A DNA stretch of 64,000 nt, from positions 124,001-188,000 of the forward strand of contig NZ_JBJQIK030000003.1 of assembly GCF_045984285.3 (NCBI RefSeq), written 5' to 3'. How positions within the stretch are numbered: the first letter of the stretch is position 1; the number at the start of each line of letters is the position of its first letter. Both the position numbers and the translations under genes were made by a program. The notes beneath the pieces are model-generated. The model saw nothing but the letters and a program-made list of their open reading frames with translations. It did no database searches and was not told the DNA's origin. Positions 34,400-44,080 of the stretch are shown here, in pieces. The stretch comes from Rugamonas sp045984285. GTDB lineage: Bacteria > Pseudomonadota > Gammaproteobacteria > Burkholderiales > Burkholderiaceae_D.

Positions 34400-36007
34400 A
34401 TGGATCAATTGTTTCCCTTTGCCGAGGCGGAGCTGTCGTCCTTCGAGCGCACGCGTGCCGAGTTCGGGCGCCGTTATCCCAGGCTGGCGGGACGCCTGCC
34501 GGGCAATTCCGGCGATCCGCATGTGCTGCGGCTCATCCAGGGTATCGCACTGCTGAACGCACGCACGGCGAAGCGGCTGCACGACGAATATCCCCACTAT
34601 GTGGAGGCCCTGTTCCACGGACTGTATCCACATTACCTGCGCAGTTTTCCCGCCTGCGCCATCGTGCAGGGTGGTGGAAGTGAGTTCTTGCAGGCGGGAG
34701 AATGCCGTTTCAGGCTCGCCGGCATCACCGCCGCGCCAAAGGCGGCCGTCACCTTCGCGGGCTATGCCGCCGGCGTGGTAACGCTGCAGCTGGATGGCGG
34801 CGGCCAGCCGCTGCCTGCGTCGCTGCGCATTTTTCTCGACGGCGAGCAGGCGTTCTGCGCGGCCCTGCGCGATACGCTGATGATGCATGTGGCCCATGCG
34901 GTGCTGGAGGTTGACGGCGCGGAAATCCGGCTGGAGCGCAGCCCGCTGCGCAGCGCGGGCTTCAGCTGCGATGAGGCGCTGCTGCCGCGCGGCCCACGCC
35001 ACCATGAGGGCTGCCGCATTCTCAGCGAGTTTTTTGGGTTTCCGGAGAAGTTCAGCTTCCTCGACATCGACCTGTGCGCTGCGCCCGGCGCCCGTGAGGC
35101 AAGGCTGCTCCTCGCGCTGGATGGCGGTGCTCCGGCGCGCATGCTGGCTGCGCTGAACGCGGACAACATCCTCACCGGCTGTGCGCCCGCCATCAACCTG
35201 TTCCCGCTCGCGGCGCGGCCTTTCATCGCGGACGGCTGCAAAACGCACATCGTCGCCCCCAATGTGCCACGGCCCGAGGACTACGAAATCTACAGCATCG
35301 ACCGCGTGCGCATTGGGGGCGATGAATACCATCCGTTCTACACGCGGCGCCATGAAGAGGCGGGAGGGCGTTACTGGATGGAGCGCCGCAACCCCGCGAT
35401 GGCGCGCGCGGCGCCGGGCTATGAGGTCAGCATTGCCTTCAGCCGCCAGCCTGCCGGTACGGCTTGCGCCACCATCGATCTTAGCTGCAGCAACCGCGAT
35501 CATGCCCGCCGGCTGGCGCCGGGCACGGAGCTGCGCGGCGAGAGCGGCGCCGGAACGCTGTTGCGCAAGCCATCGATGGCGTATCGCATTCCCCAGGCGG
35601 CAGGCAATCACTGGCGCCTGGTATCCCATCTCTCGCTGGCCACACGCTCGCTGGTGCGGGAAGGACTTGAACCATTCCTGGAGATGCTGGCGCTGTACGA
35701 TGTGGCGCGGTCCTCCGTTACGCAGGCGCAGATTGCGTCGGTCAGGGGGCTTGAATGCCGCCCCGCCACGCTGATGCTGCGCGACCGCCACGGCGCGGCG
35801 CAACTGCATGGCGTAGAGGTGCGGCTGCATGTCGAAGAGGCAGGGTTGGCCGGTTGCGGCGTGCACCTGTTCGGCGAGGTGATCGACAACTTCCTTGGCC
35901 TCTACGTTCACCTGAACAGCTTTATGCAACTGGTGCTGGTGTCGTCAACCACGGAACAGGAGCTGCTGCGATGCCAGCCCCGGAACGGGAACCTTCTTTT
36001 GAGCTGA
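34400..36007 (+). CDS. tssF: Type VI secretion baseplate subunit TssF (divergent)
   Basis: A 535-residue protein whose N-terminus aligns with TssF: AELSSFERTRAEFGRRYPRLAGRL, then HDEYPHYVEALFHGLYPHYLR, corresponding to the TssF segments that end in EMVYPHYL. TssF with TssG and TssK forms the baseplate wedge. It is shorter than usual (about 580-620). ATG 34400 has GGGAGGG seven bases upstream and fits the family start. It overlaps tssG by 37 bases. No other T6SS genes are within the window, so it either serves a cluster elsewhere or is a remnant or specialised pair; the frame is intact. Confidence 0.82.
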   Translation: MDQLFPFAEAELSSFERTRAEFGRRYPRLAGRLPGNSGDPHVLRLIQGIALLNARTAKRLHDEYPHYVEALFHGLYPHYLRSFPACAIVQGGGSEFLQAGECRFRLAGITAAPKAAVTFAGYAAGVVTLQLDGGGQPLPASLRIFLDGEQAFCAALRDTLMMHVAHAVLEVDGAEIRLERSPLRSAGFSCDEALLPRGPRHHEGCRILSEFFGFPEKFSFLDIDLCAAPGAREARLLLALDGGAPARMLAALNADNILTGCAPAINLFPLAARPFIADGCKTHIVAPNVPRPEDYEIYSIDRVRIGGDEYHPFYTRRHEEAGGRYWMERRNPAMARAAPGYEVSIAFSRQPAGTACATIDLSCSNRDHARRLAPGTELRGESGAGTLLRKPSMAYRIPQAAGNHWRLVSHLSLATRSLVREGLEPFLEMLALYDVARSSVTQAQIASVRGLECRPATLMLRDRHGAAQLHGVEVRLHVEEAGLAGCGVHLFGEVIDNFLGLYVHLNSFMQLVLVSSTTEQELLRCQPRNGNLLLS

Positions 36008-36831
36008 TGCTGCTGGCGCTGGGGGAATCGGCCAGCAATGCGGCATTCGAAAACGATCCTTCGCTGGCCTTCGCGCCGCGCGATATCGCGTGGGCTTCGA
36101 CAGACCCGCCGGCGTTTGCGCCCGCCTTCATTGGCCTGCTCGGGGCCAGCGGCACGCTGCCATTTCATTACACCGAGCGCCTGCTGATGCATGGCGGCGC
36201 CGCGCCCCTGGCGTTCATGGACCTGCTTTCCTCGCGCAGTGTGGCCCTGTATTGCGAGGCATGGCGCAAGCACCGTCCCGAGCATGGCGGCTTTGCCGCG
36301 GCCTTGCTGGCGCTTGCGGGCGCACCGGCCGGGGCGCCGCATTGGATGGCCTTCCATGCGGGGCGCCTGCGCCAGGCTGCGTTGCCTGCGGATGCCATGG
36401 CAGCCATGGTGTCGGAGCACTTCGGCATTCCCGTGCGCGTGCAGCAGTTTGCGGGAGCATGGGATGTGCTGCCGGAGCCGCACCGCTGGCGGCTGGGATG
36501 CGCCAACAGCACGCTGGGCGCGGGCATGGCACTTGGCGAGCGGCTCTGGCGGCGCGATACCGGCATTGCGCTATGCCTCGGTCCATTGGGACGCGAGGAT
36601 TTCGAGCGCCTGCTTCCCGGTAGCGCCGGCGCTGCAGCGCTGCGTGCGATGGTGGAGCGCATGGATCTCGCGCCGCTGCGTTGCACTGCGCGCCTGGAGC
36701 TGGCGGGCGATGCGCTGGCTCCGGTGCTGGGCGAGATCCGGCTCGGCTTCGATGCTTGCCTGGAGCGGTTGGGTACTTTCGAAAAAATCGATGATAGAAC
36801 GGTAATCTTTCCGTTTTTCTTTTCCGGGTGA
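35971..36831 (+). CDS. tssG: Type VI secretion baseplate subunit TssG (short)
   Basis: A 286-residue protein with the TssG core FIGLLGASGTLPFHYTERLL (family: GLxGPxGxLPxHYTE), LLSSRSVALYCEAWRKHRP and a C-terminal LGANTxLG-like patch in GCANSTLGAGMALGERLW followed by DTGIALCLGPLGREDFERLLPG. It is shorter than typical TssG (about 330-360), mostly at the N-terminus. AGGAG at 35958-35962 gives a good ribosome site for ATG 35971, inside the end of tssF. It would join TssF in the baseplate wedge. Confidence 0.82.
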   Translation: MPAPEREPSFELMLLALGESASNAAFENDPSLAFAPRDIAWASTDPPAFAPAFIGLLGASGTLPFHYTERLLMHGGAAPLAFMDLLSSRSVALYCEAWRKHRPEHGGFAAALLALAGAPAGAPHWMAFHAGRLRQAALPADAMAAMVSEHFGIPVRVQQFAGAWDVLPEPHRWRLGCANSTLGAGMALGERLWRRDTGIALCLGPLGREDFERLLPGSAGAAALRAMVERMDLAPLRCTARLELAGDALAPVLGEIRLGFDACLERLGTFEKIDDRTVIFPFFFSG

Positions 36832-36916
36832 GCGGGTCATACTTCATTCCATCAGCACTGCACGAGACAAAATATCTGGTGCAGATTAAATGACCACACT
36901 ATCGAAAGGATTCATC

Positions 36917-37570
36917 ATGCCAGTCGCAAAAGCCCAGCCAGGTAAACAGCTCATCAACGGTAACGATCACACCCTGATCATGATTGACCATCAGTCGCAG
37001 ATGTCCTTCGCCACCAAGTCCATCGACGCCACCGTACTGCGTAACAACGCCGCGCTGGTATCGAAGGCTGCGCGTGAATTCAATGTGCCCACCATCCTGA
37101 CCACGGTGGCAGCGAAGTCCTTCTCCGGCCCGATTTACGAAGAGATCCAGTCGGTGTTCCCGGAACAGGAGCCTATTGACCGCACCACGATGAATACCTG
37201 GGAAGACCAGCGCATTGCCGACCGCGTGAACGAAATCGGCAAGGGCCGCATCGTGCTCGCAGGCCTGTGGACCTCAGTCTGTATCGTTGGCCCGGCACTG
37301 TCGGCGCTGGACCAGGGCTTTGAGGTCTTCGTGATTACCGATGCCTCCGGCGACATCACCGAAGAAGCCCACGAGCGCGCCGTGCAGCGCATGGTGCAGG
37401 CTGGCGCCCGTCCGATCACTTCGCTGCAATACCTGCTCGAACTGCAGCGCGACTGGGCGCGCGGCGAGACCTACGACCAGACCGTAAAGACCTCGATCGA
37501 GCATGGCGGCGCCTATGGCCTGGGCCTGATCTACGCGAAGCAGATGTTCAACGCTTCCGAAGGCCACTGA
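36917..37570 (+). CDS. Isochorismatase-like cysteine hydrolase (YcaC type)
   Basis: A 217-residue protein of the isochorismatase superfamily, closest in style to E. coli YcaC: LIMIDHQSQM with catalytic D24, NVPTILTT, MNTWED, AGLWTSVCIVGPALSALDQGF with nucleophile C122, and VITDASGD. YcaC's physiological reaction is unknown; relatives hydrolyse C-N bonds through a thioester. The third catalytic residue was not assigned confidently. ATG 36917 was chosen because AAAGGA lies six bases upstream; the longer frame from 36890 lacks such a site. Confidence 0.87.
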   Translation: MPVAKAQPGKQLINGNDHTLIMIDHQSQMSFATKSIDATVLRNNAALVSKAAREFNVPTILTTVAAKSFSGPIYEEIQSVFPEQEPIDRTTMNTWEDQRIADRVNEIGKGRIVLAGLWTSVCIVGPALSALDQGFEVFVITDASGDITEEAHERAVQRMVQAGARPITSLQYLLELQRDWARGETYDQTVKTSIEHGGAYGLGLIYAKQMFNASEGH

Positions 37571-37616
37571 TCGGTAGTAGGATCGAGGCTCCTCCAACCA
37601 TGCAAAGGAAGTTTGG

Positions 37617-38066
37617 ATGAGCCTCAAACCTGTGCTGTTCGCCCTGGCGCTGGCATTGTCGATGCCAGGCGCCATCGCGGCCCCCGACCTGAAGCAACAG
37701 GTCGCCGATACCGAACGCGCATTCGCCGCCACCATGAAGGCGCGTGACCATGCGGCGTTCGCATCCTTCCTTGCGGACGATGCGATATTCTCGCCAGGCC
37801 CGGAAGTCTTGCGCGGCAAGGCCGCAGTCGCGGCGGGATGGAAGAAATACTACGAGGGTGGGAAAGCGCCGTTTTCGTGGGAGCCGGACAAGGTGGAGGT
37901 GCTGGCTTCCGGCGCGCTGGCTTATTCTTCGGGACCGGTGTACAGCCCGGAAGGCAAGCTGATTGCCCGCTTCAATTCGATCTGGCGCCTCGAACCGGAT
38001 GGCAAATGGCGCATCGTGTTCGACAGTGGCGAAGACGTGTGCAATTGCGCGAAACCTGCGTCCTGA
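37617..38066 (+). CDS. Secreted SnoaL-like/DUF4440 protein
   Basis: A 149-residue protein with a signal peptide (1-22, cleavage near AIAAP) and one NTF2-like domain: DTERAFAATMKARDHAAFASFLADDAIF, GKAAVAAGWKKYYEG, and a C-terminal NSIWRLEPDGKWRIVFDSG. DUF4440/YybH-type proteins are common small exported or cytoplasmic proteins of unknown, sometimes ligand-binding, role. Two cysteines near the C-terminus (DVCNCAK) are unusual. It ends 4 bases from the convergent recJ stop. Confidence 0.82.
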   Translation: MSLKPVLFALALALSMPGAIAAPDLKQQVADTERAFAATMKARDHAAFASFLADDAIFSPGPEVLRGKAAVAAGWKKYYEGGKAPFSWEPDKVEVLASGALAYSSGPVYSPEGKLIARFNSIWRLEPDGKWRIVFDSGEDVCNCAKPAS

Positions 38067-38070
38067 GCGC

Positions 38071-39765
38071 TTACGCCGGTTCGGCGTGCTCCACCATCAG
38101 CTGCACCTTGGTGGTGCCGTTGTATTCGTTGGCATCGAGACGGAAGGCGACCCGCGCCCGGTCGCCCAGTCCGTCCGTGCGCCCGAACCAGATGGCGTCG
38201 TAGCGGGTGCCGTTCTTTTCGAGCAGCAGCTTGAGGTGGCGCTCCTTCAGGATGCGCTGGCTGACCACGCGGAACTCGTCGCAGAAAACCGGCGGGGCAA
38301 AGCCCTGGCCCCATACCTGGCCGTCCATCAGCTCAATGAACTGGGTGGTGTAGTAGTGGTCTTCCAGTGGGCCGTCGGTTTCGATCACGCGTTCCAGCTG
38401 CTGTTCGCTGAGCAGGGAGCGTCCCACGGTTTCGAAGGCCTGGGAAAAGGCCTCGAAGGCATCGGCGCGGATGCTGAGGCCCGCCGCCATGGCGTGGCCG
38501 CCGAACTTGTCGATCAGGCTGGGGGCGCGTTTGGACACCAGGTCCAGTGCATCGCGCAGGTGGAAGCCGCTGATGGAGCGCCCCGAACCCTTGATCCAGC
38601 CGTCACCGGCGGGGGCGAAGGTGATGGTCGGGCGGTAGAACTTCTCTTTCAGGCGCGACGCCACAATGCCGATCACACCCTGGTGCCAGCTTTCGTCGAA
38701 CACGGTGATGGTGGTGCTGTCGGCCGGCTTGAAGTCGTCCAGGTGCAGCATGGCTGCATCCTGCATTTCGGCTTCGATTTCCCGGCGCTGCAGGTTGATT
38801 TCATTGAGGCGCTGCGCGAGCGCCCAGGCATGGCCTTCATCGTCGGTAAGCAGGCATTCGATACCGAGCGACATGTCTTCCAGCCGGCCGGCGGCATTCA
38901 GGCGCGGGCCGAGGGCGAAACCGAGGTCGAAGGGCGTGGCGCTGCGCGCCTGGCGGCCGGCCACGCGGAACAGGGCGGCGATACCGGCGTGCATGCGGCC
39001 TGCGCGCATGCGCTTCAGGCCCTGCGCCACCAGGATACGGTTGTTGGTGTCCAGTTTGACCACGTCGGCCACGGTGCCCAGCGCCACCAGGTCCAGCAGC
39101 GAATCCAGCTTCGGCTGGTTCTGGGCATCGAATACCCCGCGGCGGCGCAATTCGGCCCGCAGGGCCAGCAGCACATAGAACACCACGCCCACGCCGGCCA
39201 GATGCTTGGACGGGAAGCCGCAGGCCGGCTGGTTCGGGTTCACGATCACGCGCGCGTCCGGCAGGCGGTCGCCCGGCAGGTGGTGGTCCGTCACCACCAC
39301 TTCGATACCGCGCCGTTTCGCTTCCTCCACGCCGTCGATGCTGGCGATGCCGTTATCGACGGTGATGATGATGTCCGGCGATTTCTCGCGCGCCGTCAGC
39401 GCCACGATTTCAGGCGTGAGGCCATAGCCGTACTCGAAGCGGTTCGGCACGATGAAGTCCACCTCGGCGCCCATGGCGCGCAAGCCGCGCAGGGCGGTGG
39501 CGCAAGCTGTGGCGCCGTCGCAGTCGTAGTCGGCCACAATCACCATGCGCTTGCGGGCGGCGATGGAGTCGGCAAGGAAGACGGCGGCGGCATCGATATG
39601 CAGCAGGCCGGGGGGCGGAATCAGCGCAGCCAGCTCGCTCGAAAGTTCGCGCGGGTCGGTCAGGCCGCGCGCCGCATACAGGCGGGCCAGCACGGGGTGT
39701 ACACCTCCCTGGCGCAGCATTTCCGAGGTGCGGAAGGGGCAGGGGCGAATCGCGATACGGGTCAT
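38071..39765 (-). CDS. recJ: Single-stranded-DNA-specific exonuclease RecJ
   Basis: A 564-residue 5'-3' ssDNA exonuclease used in RecF recombination and mismatch repair. DHH-family motifs are present: motif I VADYDCDGATA, motif II TVDNGIAS, motif III VTDHHLPGDRLPDA, and the DHHA1 domain with GSGRSISGFHLRDAL and GGHAMAAGLSI. Length is close to E. coli RecJ (577). Its ATG overlaps the stop of the rpfE-like gene by four bases (ATGA), so the two are coupled. Confidence 0.97.
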   Translation of the reverse strand: MTRIAIRPCPFRTSEMLRQGGVHPVLARLYAARGLTDPRELSSELAALIPPPGLLHIDAAAVFLADSIAARKRMVIVADYDCDGATACATALRGLRAMGAEVDFIVPNRFEYGYGLTPEIVALTAREKSPDIIITVDNGIASIDGVEEAKRRGIEVVVTDHHLPGDRLPDARVIVNPNQPACGFPSKHLAGVGVVFYVLLALRAELRRRGVFDAQNQPKLDSLLDLVALGTVADVVKLDTNNRILVAQGLKRMRAGRMHAGIAALFRVAGRQARSATPFDLGFALGPRLNAAGRLEDMSLGIECLLTDDEGHAWALAQRLNEINLQRREIEAEMQDAAMLHLDDFKPADSTTITVFDESWHQGVIGIVASRLKEKFYRPTITFAPAGDGWIKGSGRSISGFHLRDALDLVSKRAPSLIDKFGGHAMAAGLSIRADAFEAFSQAFETVGRSLLSEQQLERVIETDGPLEDHYYTTQFIELMDGQVWGQGFAPPVFCDEFRVVSQRILKERHLKLLLEKNGTRYDAIWFGRTDGLGDRARVAFRLDANEYNGTTKVQLMVEHAEPA

Positions 39766-40778
39766 GGCAACAGCTTTTTCAGGTTCAGCGGGCGCCAGAA
39801 CTGGCGCAGCGACATTTTACCCGTTCGGAACTCGCTCCAGCCGTCACGGTGGCTGAATACCAACGCCAGTTCGTCGATTTTCCCGGTGCGCAAGGCGCCC
39901 AGCATGGGCGCGAACCAGTCTTTATCGAGCGCTTCCATCCCCAGCAGCCACTCTGACCAGTCGCCGGACAGGCCGGCCGGCAGCAGGTGGCACAGTGCCG
40001 CCGCGCCGCCCTTTGCCGCCAGCAGCTGGTCCGGGGCCGCGTTGCGCAGCGCGGGCGCGGCAAGGGCGGCCAGCCAGTCCGGCGCGTGTACCGAGGCGAG
40101 AATATTTGGCGCGGGAGCGGGGGCAGTAGCGCCGGCCCACAGCCAGAAGGAGTTCACGGCAGGCAGGCCACGCTCCTGCCGCGCCGCGTTGACGGGGTGG
40201 GAATGCCACAGCATCTGCACTTCATTCTGCAGGCGGCGGAAAGACCGGGCCGCGTCGCCGGCCGGCATCCAGGCGGCCATATTGCTGCCGGCCGCAGCAT
40301 CCGGCGAGGCCGTGGCGAGGCCCGCCCAGTCGTCGGCCCGCATGAACCAGGTCTGCGCGTCGCCGTAGACCAGCTGTTTGCCGTCTTCGGCGAAGAAGGG
40401 TTCGATGGCGTCGAACAGCGTGCGCGATTCCGCTTCGCCGAGCTGCAGGGCACGCCGGTCCTGCATCACCAGGTGGTTGCGGGCGGCCTGCACATGGATC
40501 GGGTGCATGAGAAACCAGTGGCCGGCATCCCGGGCCGCGCCGTAGCCCTGCATCACGGCGGCGGCCAGCGGGGCGCCGGCGCCCGGGGCGTTCAGGTGCT
40601 GCGCCAGCCATCCCTCGTGGGGCAGCACGCGGCTGTCCACGTCGAAGGCATGGTAAGCCTGGGTTTTGCAGCGGGAGAGCAGGGCGGCGAGCGCGGGCGC
40701 CTGTGCGGCGCGGACCAGGTCCGCAGCGAATTCCGCCGGCGGCAGGCCGAAGGGGACAACAAGGGTGATGGAAGCCAT
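39762..40778 (-). CDS. RpfE-like protein (cofactor-independent phosphoglycerate mutase-related)
   Basis: A 338-residue protein of the family labelled RpfE or phosphoglycerate mutase-like, recognisable by HWFLMHPIHVQAARNHLVMQD, LVYGDAQTWFMRADDW, LQNEVQMLWHSHPVNAARQERG and LPAVNSFWLWAGA. In Xanthomonas rpfE also sits next to recJ, in the rpf (regulation of pathogenicity factors) region. No enzymatic activity is established. The overlap with recJ and the conserved order suggest shared expression, not necessarily shared function. Confidence 0.8.
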   Translation of the reverse strand: MASITLVVPFGLPPAEFAADLVRAAQAPALAALLSRCKTQAYHAFDVDSRVLPHEGWLAQHLNAPGAGAPLAAAVMQGYGAARDAGHWFLMHPIHVQAARNHLVMQDRRALQLGEAESRTLFDAIEPFFAEDGKQLVYGDAQTWFMRADDWAGLATASPDAAAGSNMAAWMPAGDAARSFRRLQNEVQMLWHSHPVNAARQERGLPAVNSFWLWAGATAPAPAPNILASVHAPDWLAALAAPALRNAAPDQLLAAKGGAAALCHLLPAGLSGDWSEWLLGMEALDKDWFAPMLGALRTGKIDELALVFSHRDGWSEFRTGKMSLRQFWRPLNLKKLLP

Positions 40779-40853
40779 GCGGTATTGTAGTGCATGGGAT
40801 GCTGTTTATATGGCAAACTGCGGGCTTTCGCGTTTCGCAACACTGGCGCCTTT

Positions 40854-42119
40854 ATGAGTTTTGTTCAGAAAATGCCGTTTGAATGGCTGGTCGGCCTGCG
40901 CTACACCCGCGCCGGCAAGCGTTCGAGCCGCAACAGCTTCATTTCCTTCATCTCGGCCATCTCGATGGTGGGGATTGCGCTGGGCGTCGCGGCGCTGATC
41001 GTGGTGCTGTCGGTGTATAACGGCTTCCAGAAAGAGGTGACGGCGCGCATGCTGTCCGTGCTGGGGCATATCGAGATTTACCAGATGGGCGGACCAATGG
41101 CGGACTGGCGCGCCACGGCGCGCGAGGCTTTCCAGGATCCTGAAGTGCGGGGGGCGGCGCCGTTTGTGGAAACCCAGGGGCTGCTGGCGCACGGCAGCGA
41201 TGTGCTGCGCCCCGCCGTGGTGCGCGGCATCCTGCCGGGAGAGGAGCCGAAGGTGTCGGGCGTCATCGGCACCATCAAACAGGGCAGCTTCTCGGCGCTG
41301 CAGCCGGGTTCCTTCAATATCGTGCTGGGGAACGAACTGGCGCGTGCGCTGGACGTCAAGGTGGGTGGCAAGGTGGCCATGGCGCTGGCCGAAGGCAGCC
41401 TGAATGGCGGCTCGGCGCCGGGCATGCGCACCTTTACGGTGGCCGGCATCTTCGAGGCCGGCCATAACGAATTCGACTCGGCGCTGGCCTATGTGCACCT
41501 GGAAGACGGGCAGCAGCTGATCAATCTGCCCGGGCCCTTCGGGCTGCGGCTCAAGGTCGCAGATCCCGAGCGGGCGCCGGAAGTGGCGGCGGTGCTCAAG
41601 CGCAGCATGTCCGGCAACCTGCTGATCCGCGACTGGTCCAAATTGAACAGCAACTGGTTCGCCGCCGTACAGACGCAGAAGCGCATGATGTTCATTATCC
41701 TGACGCTGATCATCGCCGTGGCGGCCTTCAACCTGGTGGCAACGCTGGTGATGACGGTGACGGACAAGCAGGCCGATATCGCCATCCTGCGCACGCTGGG
41801 CGCTTCGCCGCGCTCGATCATGAAGATTTTCATGATCCAGGGCGCGCTGGTGGGCATTCTCGGCACGGCGCTCGGCGTGGCGGGCGGCGTGGCGCTGGCA
41901 TGGAATGTGGACGTGATCGTGCCCGCCATCGAGAGCCTGTTCGGCATGAAGTTCCTGGCCAAGGATATCTATTTCATCAGCGCCGTTCCTTCGGACCTGC
42001 GCTGGCCGGACGTGGCGGCGATCGGCGCGACGGCGGTGGCGCTGGCCTTCGTGGCGACGCTGTACCCGAGCTGGTGGGCGGCGCGCGTCAAGCCTGCCGA
42101 AGCGCTGCGTTACGAGTGA
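40854..42119 (+). CDS. Lipoprotein-releasing ABC transporter permease (LolC/LolE/LolF type), copy 1
   Basis: A 421-residue inner-membrane permease with the FtsX/MacB topology: TM1 near 25-50, a periplasmic domain of about 220 residues, and three C-terminal helices starting MFIILTLIIAVAAFNLVATLVM. LVGLRYTRAG and the conserved DIAILRTLGAS coupling loop mark the LolCDE family, which extracts lipoproteins for the outer membrane. It closely resembles the next gene along its whole length. ATG 40854 matches the sibling's start; the frame upstream overlaps the divergent gene's leader. Operon with copy 2 and lolD. Confidence 0.93.
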   Translation: MSFVQKMPFEWLVGLRYTRAGKRSSRNSFISFISAISMVGIALGVAALIVVLSVYNGFQKEVTARMLSVLGHIEIYQMGGPMADWRATAREAFQDPEVRGAAPFVETQGLLAHGSDVLRPAVVRGILPGEEPKVSGVIGTIKQGSFSALQPGSFNIVLGNELARALDVKVGGKVAMALAEGSLNGGSAPGMRTFTVAGIFEAGHNEFDSALAYVHLEDGQQLINLPGPFGLRLKVADPERAPEVAAVLKRSMSGNLLIRDWSKLNSNWFAAVQTQKRMMFIILTLIIAVAAFNLVATLVMTVTDKQADIAILRTLGASPRSIMKIFMIQGALVGILGTALGVAGGVALAWNVDVIVPAIESLFGMKFLAKDIYFISAVPSDLRWPDVAAIGATAVALAFVATLYPSWWAARVKPAEALRYE

Positions 42120-42125
42120 GGCGGA

Positions 42126-43386
42126 ATGAGCATCCTGAAAAATCTTCCTTACGAATGGCTGGTGGGTCTGCGCTACACGCGCGCCGGCAAGCGTTCGAGC
42201 CGCAACAGCTTCATCTCCTTCATCTCGCTGATTTCCATGGCGGGTATCGCGCTGGGCGTGGCGGCGCTCATCATCATCCTGTCCGTGATGAACGGCTTCC
42301 AGAAGGACGTGACGGACCGCATGCTCTCCGTGCTGGCGCACGTGGAAATCTATGACAAGAACGGCGGCCTGCAGGACTGGCAGGCGCAGGAGCAGGCCGT
42401 GCTGAAGAATCCGCATGTGAAAGGCGCAGCGCCGTTCACTCCGATGCAGGCAGGGCTGATGCATGGTAACGACGGGCTGCGTCCCGCCTTCGTGCGCGGT
42501 GTGTTGCCGGACCAGGAGCCGAAGGTGTCGGACGTGGAGCGCAATATCCAGGCGGGCAGCTTCAACGAGCTGCGCCCCGGCGAGTTTGGCATCGTGCTCG
42601 GTGTGGACCTGGCACGCTCGCTGCAGGCCAGTGTCGGCGACAAGGTAACAATGATCCTGCCGCAGGGCACCGTAACGCCGGCCGGCATGGTGCCGCGCAT
42701 GCGCTCCTTCACCGTGCAGGGCATCTTCCATGCAGGCCATCAGGAGTTCGATTCCACCATGGCCTTCGTGCACCTGCAGGATGCCCAGCGCATGCTGCGC
42801 ATGGACGCGCCATCAGGACTGCGCCTGCGCCTGGACGATATGCATAAGGCGCCGCAGGTGGCGGATGAAATCAAGAAGGTGCTGCCGCCCAACCTCGAAG
42901 TGCGCGATTGGTCAAAGCTGAACGCCACGTGGTTTGCGGCAGTTCAAACCGAGAAGCGCATGATGTTCATTATCCTTACCCTGATCATTGCCGTTGCGGG
43001 CTTCAACCTGGTCTCCACGCTGGTGATGACCGTGACCGACAAGCAGCCGGACATCGCCATCCTGCGCACGCTGGGCGCCTCGCCGGCATCGATCATGAAA
43101 ATCTTCGTCATCCAGGGCGCCCTGGTTGGCCTGCTCGGCACCGCGCTGGGCGTTGCCGGCGGCGTGGCGGTGGCCCTCAACATCGACGTTATCGTTCCGT
43201 TTATCGAACATTTATTGGGAGTGCAGTTCTTGTCCAAGGATATCTACTACATCAGCACCGTGCCGTCCGACATGCGCTGGCCGGATGTGGCGAAGATCGG
43301 CGCGCTGTCCGTTGCGCTGGCCTTCCTGGCTACCCTGTATCCAAGCCGCTGGGCGGCCCGCGTGAATCCTGCGGAGGCGCTGCGCT

Positions 43387-43394
<8 letters not shown>
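42126..43394 (+). CDS. Lipoprotein-releasing ABC transporter permease (LolC/LolE/LolF type), copy 2
   Basis: A 422-residue paralogue of the preceding protein with the same domains and near-identical N-terminus (LVGLRYTRAGKRSSRNSFIS) and membrane segments; the periplasmic domain differs most. The pair probably forms a heterodimer with LolD. Which one corresponds functionally to LolC (LolA-binding hook) or LolE cannot be decided by eye. It begins 6 bases after copy 1 and its end overlaps lolD by eight bases. Confidence 0.93.
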
Positions 43395-44076
<682 letters not shown>

Positions 44077-44080
44077 GACC

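Noticed and set aside
40890..42230. Near-identical stretches in the two Lol permease genes as an assembly duplication
   Set aside because: The intervening periplasmic regions differ clearly, so they are true paralogues rather than a duplicated contig segment.
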